A DNA stretch of 64,000 nt, taken from positions 310,001 to 374,000 of the forward strand of contig JARWMV010000234.1 of the NCBI GenBank assembly GCA_030998015.1, written 5' to 3'. Every line of letters starts with the position of its first letter. Position 1 is the stretch's first letter. The notes below the pieces were generated by a model that made no database searches, was not told the DNA's origin, and saw only the letters and a program-made list of their open reading frames with translations. Source of the stretch: Ceratorhiza oryzae-sativae. Its lineage: Eukaryota; Basidiomycota; Agaricomycetes; Cantharellales; Ceratobasidiaceae. Below are positions 56,691 to 64,000 of the stretch, one piece after another. A program made the position numbers and the translations under genes.

Positions 56691-59600
56691 TTACGCTCGA
56701 GCTTGAGCTGCCTCGAGTTTCCCGACGGCTGCCTGTGCAATTTCCTTTTGTGCATTTCGCGCTTCAGCAGTCAATGCGTTCACTTTCTCTCCAAGATTTT
56801 CGACAAGCGTCTACAAAGTCCAATCAATAGTCTAGTACGTTCGAATAGCCCGGTTCATTACCGTTTGAATCGCATCCAGAACCTCGACAATCTGTATCAT
56901 AGCACCGCTAGTCCGTGTAGACATGTCAGTTGATATGTTGGTTCTTTTCTCTCGTTCATCTTTTGACGCGTCATGGGAAGGTAGCCCTGGGGATTTGCGA
57001 TGAGAAATTGGTGTATCCACAAATGACACACTAGGCCGCCCACCCCCACGAAGTACACGCTTTTTAGGAGATGCAAAAGAAGACTTTGGAGTTGACTGAG
57101 GAGATCGAAGAAGGCGCGTGAATGTACCATACTTGGGCTTGAACGTAGCGGGTTCCTCGAGAATGGTTTTACGCCATGACTCAAGGCCAGATGGGGTTGA
57201 GGTAACCCTTTTATTCAGACTTGGACGAAATATCGATTTCGTGATGGGTTGCCGATGATTCATCCTGGGTGTGTTTTCGACTCCATCATCTACATGGTAA
57301 GAGCCGGATGGCGATGCAAGGGGGCTGTTTGGCAGAGACTGAGCCGAGAACAGTCGAGTATCCGAAGCGGTTTCGAGGACTGGTGGTGGCTGTATGGACT
57401 CTGCGGTTTTGTTCGAACCAAGCCGAGATGATCCAGGAGTGTGCGTTGGTATATTCGTCGCGTCCAGCTCCAGCTTATGTTCCTCTGGCGAAGTACCTCC
57501 ATGGATGGCATTGCCTAGCCTCCGGGTCAACTTGGCGCTCGGCTCGCTCTCCTCCGTTCCTGGGCTCCCGGAACGACCTAAGTCCTCGGTTCGAGTATCC
57601 TCTTCCGCAAAGTCCGCTGGCCGTTCTGCGGCATGGATATCGTTGGTCTCCGAGGCCAGTGTCGCGCTGGCACCCACTTTCCAAAGTCCAGATGCTGATA
57701 CGTTTCCTTGGGAGGTGGCTGCATGGAGTTGGGGTGCCGGCTTTTCGTTTCCTACAAGTGGTCCAGAGTCTTCGAGTGGTTTGGCACCTGGATGTTGATT
57801 CATATGCACACGCGGTTTAGGGGGGTCTGATTCCACAAAACCCGCTCTACCGACTTGTTCGCCCTCTTCGCGATTAGAGCGTTCCTCCATACAGACCGTG
57901 GGGCGCGATTGGTGTTTCGTCAGTACCGGAACACGAGTCGCTTTCTGAGCGGCTTTGGCAAGTGCGGCAAGCAATTCGTCTTTTGTCAATCAGAATGTCA
58001 ATAATATATAGCAACGGTGTGTGAAGACCGGATAAATTCACCTTGTGATGAACCTTTTTGTTCATCTGCCCCGAGGACCACAATATCTTGATCATCTACT
58101 GCCTCAACATCTATAGGTTCTGTATCATCAACCGACTGCAAAACCCTTCCCTCCGGAACAGTGGTATCAGAACTAGGAGCCGGGGATTCCGGTGGCTCTT
58201 GGGGTTTGATGAGATGGGTCAAGACTTCGGCTTCCTCTGGCTCGCTCTCGTGGCGCACGATATCCAAAGGACCACGCTTAATTTCAGTCTGGGAATCGAT
58301 CAAAAATGGCTAACCGAAAAACGCAACTATGTGCTTACACTCCGGAGTTTGAGTCCTACACTATCCTCTTGCTGAGTTGAGCTATCATCCTGGGCCCCAA
58401 TATCTCGTTCAGGTGATATCGCAGCAGGAACAGGGATAAGGACGATGGCAGATCTCGTGGTCGCCAAAGTAGCACGAGCAGGCTGGATGTTCTCCTCAAC
58501 AGCATCGGCAGGGGCTGTAGGCATCGTACCTACACTCGTTCGAGCGGGCGAGAGAGGCTCATCCAACTCAAGGACTGGGGAAGAAACTCGCATCTTCTTC
58601 GCATTGGCGGTATACCCGGCCTTGACCCGGGTTGCAGCAGTGTTCTGGGGAACGATATACCGAGAGTTTGAGGCGGCGATGTTAGGAGACTCTTGAGGAT
58701 CAAGCGAAGGCTCAATAGGATCATCCTCAATCTCCGCTCGCTTTCGCTTGGAGGCGATCTTTGAGGTCGGCGAAGGGACCAGAGATATAGGAGAAGAGGG
58801 TGATTCCAACAGAGCTTTGACAACTTGAAGCGACCCCTGCGTTGATACCTTGCCAATTAGTTTAGTGCGCCGAGTGTCGGGAGGTGTGGGGAGGGCTTCA
58901 TTCGTGCCAGTCGGCGCTTCCGAAGACACGGTACGCCGTGGCTGCTCGGGCGTGGCGTCATGATCGTGTGCGGGGTCAGTAGTGTCCAAAACTTGCTTTT
59001 GGATGATCTCAGATGCTCTAGCAGCGCAGGCGCGTTGAGGTCGTCCTCGTGGGATCTTCTGTTGAGGTGTGGGAGTCCTCGTAGATTTCTTCGTTGTCTG
59101 AGCTCTAAGAGCATTGGAAGGATTTGGAATGGTTTTAGTCGAACGAGCATGAATATTGGCAGGTCTTTCAGAATTCCCAGGCGCTGAGATGGCATGTGTA
59201 TTGATGGGTTCTGGACTCGATGGCATGTTTACGTCTTGGAATGGTGGTTGCATTTAGAGCTAGCATGTGAAGTACCGTCAAGAACCTACATTTGTTCATC
59301 ATTTCGTTCACCTTGTCCTGGGAAACGTTTGGCTGATGGCACATGTATTGGTCTAGTTCTTGGTGCATCATCCAGTCGCACTCACAGTGCCGTTCTTGGC
59401 AAACTCGACCCCTGACGCAGCCTGCGATAGCTTCGTGCTTATGGCGGCTGGTCGTCTCGAGACTATATCGCTGCCAGAAACCTTGCTCGCCTAGTTCGAC
59501 GACTACGAGTCAAAAAAGCCACACGAGTCTGAGCTCAAACATACCAAATTACGCGCAGCAAGTGCAGCCTCAAAACGCGCCACATCGGACGACGCAACAG

Positions 59601-60140
59601 AGATACGCAGATACAATGGCGCCCCAGCTGTGTGGCTGTTCGGGATCTGTGCTGGCTCTCGAATTGAGGAAACCATTGGCGCCTCCGAGACGATTAATTC
59701 GACCGCAGTGTGAAGTGCTTGGACGATATGCAAACTTAGCTGGCATTGATCGAGCGCACGCGAGGCTTACCGTCCTGAACACGCAGGTCAATTTTTACGA
59801 TAGATTCAAACGATAGGACCAACACGTCCGCTTCATTGTCCTTCCATAAAGAGAGTCTGTCAACACGATTAGGTTCGTTTGGGGGGACCCAACTCACCTT
59901 GTCGCAAATAATCACACACAGGCTACTGTTATCAAGAATTGCGACGTTACTCGGTGGGTGTTGTGTGTATTTCGCGCCGCAGTAACACAAATCCTGTGTC
60001 GTGAAAACCTGAGGCCTAGATACGATGTCGTTACAAATTCCGTATATGGAGAAGAATTCAGATACCTCTGCACCTGCGCAGATGACATGGCTCGAATGAT
60101 GTCCAGGACTTGCTTTACATGACATCAGTCTAAAAAGCAT
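56691..60140 (-). CDS. Unrecognised protein: compact N-terminus, long disordered middle, C-terminal helix
   Basis: I do not recognise the family. Working from the right, an open frame (Met possible at 60140) gives PPSNVAILDNSSLCVIICDK, DNEADVLVLSFESIVKIDLR, then over introns LHTAVELIVSEAPMVSSIRE and APLYLRISVASSDVARFEAA, a strand-rich unit of PH-like size, followed by a Cys/His-rich helix (CVRGRVCQERHCECDWMMHQ) and QPNVSQDKVNEMMNK. About 900 residues of Ser/Pro/Thr/Glu-rich disorder follow, with helix DELLAALAKAAQKATRVPVL. The end is ALTAEARNAQKEIAQAAVGK, a coiled coil, stopping at 56691. Basic stretches (SKIASKRKRAEIE) suggest the nucleus. The architecture recalls Rec114-type meiotic proteins, but I cannot support that by motif. 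The first exon overlaps the upstream gene. Confidence 0.5.
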
Positions 60141-61281
60141 GTGCGGTAGATTTGGTTTAGACTCACCTTTTCCGAGTTTGTATCATTTGTAACTTGATGG
60201 ATTTGGGACATCTCTGCGCGCGTTTCCTGGGGCAAGTGGATAGTTGCATACTCGTTGTCGAAAAGGGCCTCTGCATAGGATCTGCGGGTGAGATTTCCTT
60301 TTTGGGTGGAGAACATCTTGAAGGAAAGCTCCAGAAGTGTGTCGAGGTGGTGGTAATCTAACAGAGCAATGGTGTGCCATCGACCTACGTAAAAGCTGGA
60401 TGTATGCGCACCTTTAGCGTCGATTATGAGTTTGGATAGTGCACAGCTGAGATAAATAGCAACTGTGAGCATCACCGACGAGGATAGGACAAGTTTGACG
60501 GACACTCCAAATATACTCTGGTCATGGAGCGCCAGCTTGTTCGTTGCGGATGAAGACGTGCATGTTTCGAGAAGAACAACGGCCAGCTAAAAGTAGCAAG
60601 CATTGGATATCATACAATAGTGATGACGGCTGTCACGCACCGAACGCGCAAAACGTCCGCCAAACGCCGCGTTATGCGAGGACCGCATGACCCTACATAT
60701 CGCCGGATACACGGTATCACCGAGGATCCCGGCGTCTTTAGGTCGAGTTCAGCGTTGGGAATCGTTTGTGATAGCAGTTTACCTTGGTCTCCCGAGTCGC
60801 AGATATCCTAGCAGGTGTTCTTAGCCACCAGGCGAGGACAGCATATGCAACGACTTACGAGAATCGGCAAAATCATCCCGTTAAGCATGGTATCTTCCCA
60901 AAGAGAGATCGCCTTGCCGTCATCCGACTTGATTGCAGGCTTAAGCTTGGTCTCGTACAACCACGCAATAGTCGAGCCGCAGAAGGCAAGGGTTGGCCGG
61001 GCACGCGCCTTGTGCAGCTGAGACAGATTCGTGGCGAGTACTTGTGCAAGACGCGAGGCACGCTCCACCAGTTCTGCGAGAGGCAACGCGCCTTCCTCCT
61101 GTGCGCGAAGAGTAATATTCATGTCAGCTCGCATCGAGAGCCATTCCACGCGTGGAAAGCAAACTGCGCAACTTGCCAGTGCATCAAAGGCGGATTGTAT
61201 CTGATTTATCAAGGGCGATTGCTTGCGCCGGCGACCAAACGATTCGCGGAATACGGCAAACGCACTCTGGAGGCTGGACAT
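59947..61281 (-). CDS. Unrecognised all-helical protein
   Basis: No family is recognised. The start at 61281 gives MSSLQSAFAVFRESFGRRRK (an in-frame Met at 61386 is the alternative). Then come QSAFDALASCAVCFPRVEWL, ELVERASRLAQVLATNLSQL, RPTLAFCGSTIAWLYETKLK and ISLWEDTMLNGMILPIL. Further exons join to DICDSGDQDAGILGDTVYPA, RSSHNAAFGGRFARSLAVVL, KLVLSSSVMLTVAIYLSCAL, HTIALLDYHHLDTLLELSFK and VLDIIRAMSSAQ, and a final exon ASGFHDTGFVLLRREIHTTP to a stop at 59947. The protein is Leu/Ala-rich and helical, HEAT-like in texture. Its last exons overlap the first exon of the next minus-strand gene in another frame. The gene is divergent from the plus-strand gene at 61825. Confidence 0.5.
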
Positions 61282-61824
61282 GATGGTGGCGCGCGCGGGG
61301 TGGCTAATTTGCTTCCGGGGGCGGATGTGTGAGCGGGGTTCATTTGGTGGTCGGGGTGTCTTGTTTGGAAGCACGGTGCGAAACACATTAATTTACCGGG
61401 GCTGTTTGGGGCCATCGCGTCATGTCGGGCATTAATTTGAGCAACAGTCCATTGCTGCGGGCGATGCGAGAGACTAGCAACAGCCGGCTTGAAGGCTGGG
61501 GAAACTCTCGAGCAAAATGAATTACGGGCGAACCCTGGAGCGCCGGAGACAGTCGCCAGTGTGTTGGTGCCGGCGAGCCGTTCTCGGGAGCGCTGAGGCT
61601 GGTTTAAGAGGCGCCTCGTGGGGAGAGCCCTCAGCCAGGCCCACCACACCTCCGCGTCTCGCGAGGAGATCTCTGTTGTCCACGTTCGCTCGATACATAT
61701 AAAGTGCGTATCGCACAACCCTTGCGTTCCAGCGCTGCTCATCCCCCGCTCCAGCCAGGCCACCCAGCTGCCGATCCCCCTCGTTTGCCACCGCCCGAGT
61801 GGCTTGTCTGCATATCCTGCCCCG
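61282..61824. promoter_or_regulatory. Divergent promoter region
   Basis: The gap separates the helical minus-strand gene and the disordered plus-strand gene. Both strands stay open over long stretches because of high G+C, but the readings are not protein-like. A tacatataaag box at about 61695 on the plus strand is a candidate TATA element for the gene at 61825. Confidence 0.35.
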
Positions 61825-63373
61825 ATGGCCACCCGCAACATGTCCGACTCAGCCCTGTCTTCGCCCTCGATGGCCTCGTCCAACCTTGGCGTCGTTTCAG
61901 CCTCGGACACCGCCTCCCAAAGCGACAGCGACTACGAGGTCGTTCTCGTCGCCCAAACCGCAGCAGCCTCGATCACATCCGACTCTGACTCCGGCAGTCT
62001 TGTTTCCGCTCCAACCGACTTTATCGAATCGAGCGACGACGAGCACATCTTTGTTCCAAACACCGCCCAGCCCGCGCCAAACACTCCCCGCCCACCTTCG
62101 CTTGTACCTAGACTGTTCACCACCACCACCCCTCGACCAGCCACCACAGCGGTCGCACGCCCCGTGATCGAATCCGGCCATGAATCCGACGCATCGGACC
62201 GTGAAGAAGACTCGTCGCTCAACGACTCCTCCGACGATTCCGACGATGACAGCCCCGTCCATGCTCGCGCTCGCACTGTGACGATCACCCATGCCCGGCT
62301 CGAGGCTCCCGTCGCCGCCTCCGCATCGACCGCCACACTGATGGCCCACCCGAACGCGAGCGCAGCGACTATTCGTCCAACAGGGCTGTCTCGTCCGGCG
62401 TCGATCCGGCGTGGGACACCAGCCGGGATGCACGCTCCGGCGATCACCACCAACACTATCGTTGCAATTGTTTCTGCCGCCCCCTTGTCTCCCCCCACGC
62501 CTTCGGATGGCGGTGAGATCCCTTACGTGCCCTTCACGGCAGCTCCCACGGCAGTCACCATTCCGGTCACTGTCCCAGCATTCACTCCCAAAGCGCCCGC
62601 TGCACCTCAATCCTTACCCCCAGCCCAGAAGCCAATCTCCGAACCCGCTATTCCTACCGGAAAGGTTACTCGAAAAGTATGGGCAGCCATGAACATTCAA
62701 CGCCTGAAGTTGGGGTTCAAGCCTCTCGAGCATGCTCTGCGCAAGCAGCGAAACGCGGAGCTAAACGCCAACAAGAAACAGAAGAACAAAGCCCAACCCA
62801 AGCCGAAAAAGCCCAAGGCGACCAAGGCTGCAAAGGCTGTGGTGGCTCCCCGGGCAACTGTCGGAGGCTCGCCCGTTACGTCCGAAGACGAGGCTCCTCG
62901 GATGCGAGCTTCCATGTTCTCGTCCAATGGCACTCCCGCGCGGAGTCAGAGCCCTGACGACGAGGCGGCGTACGATGCGGCCATCCAGCAAATCAACGAG
63001 TTGAGCCGTTTGTCCCCATCTGTCATGACTGGTAACTCACCTTGTTGCTCCCTTCAGCCACATGTCAAGTCCTCCCGAGCATCCGACCGCGACCTATCGC
63101 TACATCTTGAATCGGGCACTGCTCCTCGAGTTCCGAATTTGCACTCCGGACACCCTCCCCACATCCCACGGTGCCGCCATCGCCATGGTCAAATCGAACA
63201 TCCACATCAACGTTCTCGACTATGTTGCAAAGCGCAAGGAAGGATTCGGTGGCCTGCGCAGCGTCATGCTCGAGAACGCAAAGGCCTTACGTAAAGATAT
63301 CCAGAAGCGCAAGATGCCAGTGAAGCAAGTCAAGTCTTTGGGCTTGCATTCGCTCCTCGTTCACAGGCATTAA
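61825..63373 (+). CDS. Unrecognised protein: long disordered acidic N-terminus, short conserved-looking C-terminal domain
   Basis: The Met at 61825 starts a Ser/Asp/Thr/Pro-rich region of about 270 residues (acidic SDSD and DDSDDDSP runs), then KVTRKVWAAMNIQRLKLGFK, a Lys-rich nuclear-localisation-like stretch (NKKQKNKAQPKPKKPKATK) and AAYDAAIQQINELSR. A 46-base intron (GTCCCC...TTCAG, about 63012-63057) joins this in frame to HMSSPPEHPTATYRYILNRA, LLLEFRICTPDTLPTSHGAA, IHINVLDYVAKRKEGFGGLR and SVMLENAKALRKDIQKRKMP, ending LGLHSLLVHRH. The weak donor is chosen because it is the only one giving this ordered C-terminal domain. Function is unknown; nuclear location is inference. Confidence 0.55.
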
Positions 63374-63635
63374 ATAGTCAATTTCCACCCATCTCCTATT
63401 GATTTAATTCCAGTGAAGATATAGTAATTCTGTCCTTTCTTTGTTGACCACTGTAACATCTTTGCGATTTCCTTATCCCGTTCTTTTCTCTGGTTTCAGC
63501 GATTGTACATCACACACCTTTCAGTGTATAGCCTGTTGGAGTTTATTCTTTTTATCACAATTGATTCGTTTCTCGTGACCGTTCCGAGTCCACTCTGAGG
63601 GTAGCCTGTTTGACCGATATATTTTACAAATCTGC

Positions 63636-64000
63636 CTATGCAAACTCTGGCAAGCAATGCTCTCCAGGACCATATGGCTACAAGAAAGGTTAGTAATCAA
63701 GTTCAAACGAATGGTCTTGCACGTGAAGCCGCCTACTTTGCTTGTGAGCGCTGTGAGGCCAGCCGAGTTCTCGCTCGTCTGTCGTCCACTCTGGGGGCCA
63801 GGCTTCGGCTTCTCGCCCCTGGCAAATGCATCCAAGATCTTCTTCGTGGTCTCGGGAGTGAGGTCCTCCTGCAATCGGGTTTATGTATGTTCCATGAAAT
63901 ATTCAAAATACTACTCACGTAGAAATCATCGTTCATGGCCAACATGGGTGCATTGCTGCACGCGCCCAAGCACTCGACTTCGACGAGTGTAAACTTGCCA
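63636..64000 (-). CDS. NADH:ubiquinone oxidoreductase 24 kDa subunit (NDUFV2/NuoE), 3' part
   Basis: NDUFV2 carries the N1a [2Fe-2S] cluster of mitochondrial complex I. The window holds only the C-terminal part; the gene continues past base 64000. It reads [20 protein letters not shown] with two of the four cluster Cys (C-x3-C), MNDDFY, an intron, [44 protein letters not shown], a second intron, and [13 protein letters not shown] with a stop at 63636. The order and C-terminus match the family well, and the frame is intact. Confidence 0.92.

Noticed and set aside
61897..62610. 237-codon minus-strand frame
   Set aside because: It is opposite a Ser/Asp-rich plus-strand gene and reads as Gly/Arg/Cys-rich shadow.
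63062..63373. Separate small gene starting at the Met at 63062
   Set aside because: A 46-base intron joins it in frame to the preceding exon, so it is better read as the C-terminus of the 61825 gene.
1..64000. CRISPR arrays, insertion sequences, phage or defence islands
   Set aside because: No regularly spaced repeats, transposase motifs or terminal inverted repeats are visible, and the gene structure is eukaryotic.

Overview
The window is a gene-dense stretch of a basidiomycete fungal chromosome. The evidence is: almost every gene is broken by many introns of about 45-65 bases with GT-AG or GC-AG ends; intergenic gaps are short on both strands; and the gene set includes a glyoxal oxidase, a DUF6593-like protein and an expansin-like secreted protein with a Thr/Pro tail. 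I infer an Agaricomycete, possibly a Rhizoctonia/Ceratobasidium relative. The organism call is inference. I see no CRISPR array, integron, transposase, prophage, tRNA or rRNA.

Layout. 0-8.9 kb: SPF27/BCAS2 splicing factor (5' cut), a DinB-like protein, mitochondrial succinyl-CoA ligase beta, a peroxisomal acyl-CoA thioesterase ending in SKL, TAF7 and XPA/Rad14. 9-21.2 kb, all minus: a very large disordered protein, complex I 30 kDa subunit (NDUFS3), the class I histone deacetylase Rpd3 and a GPI-anchored glyoxal oxidase. 21.9-23.7 kb: small unrecognised genes. 24-28 kb: a REXO4-type exonuclease, biotin synthase and ribosomal protein eS27. 29-35 kb, all plus: a BTG/Tob-domain protein, an Rxt2-like protein, a BTB protein and a DUF6593-like protein. 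35-43 kb, minus: a very large disordered protein and a bestrophin-like channel. 43-50 kb: the Rsp5/NEDD4 ubiquitin ligase, mRNA cap methyltransferase and a short-chain dehydrogenase. 50-56 kb, plus: the Mzm1 LYR protein, an unknown helical protein 6 bases downstream, a GGQ release factor and the expansin-like protein. 56.7-64 kb: two unrecognised minus-strand genes that overlap each other, a disordered plus-strand protein and the 3' end of complex I 24 kDa subunit (NDUFV2).

Functional links. Most genes are housekeeping and do not form one pathway. Several serve mitochondria: SUCLA2, NDUFS3, NDUFV2, Mzm1, the MTRFR-like factor and biotin synthase. Rpd3 and the Rxt2-like protein would belong to one deacetylase complex. 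TAF7, XPA, SPF27 and the cap methyltransferase serve transcription, repair and RNA processing.

Two window-wide observations matter most. First, many conserved reading frames are one base short, usually at short G or C runs (SUCLA2, NDUFS3 twice, SDR, DinB-like, BTG, HDAC tail), which looks like systematic sequencing or assembly error. Second, six introns can only be spliced in frame as GC-AG introns, two in XPA and two in the release factor. I found no convincing new multi-gene system; the best candidates for novelty are the overlapping unrecognised pair at 56.7-61.3 kb and the Mzm1/downstream gene junction.
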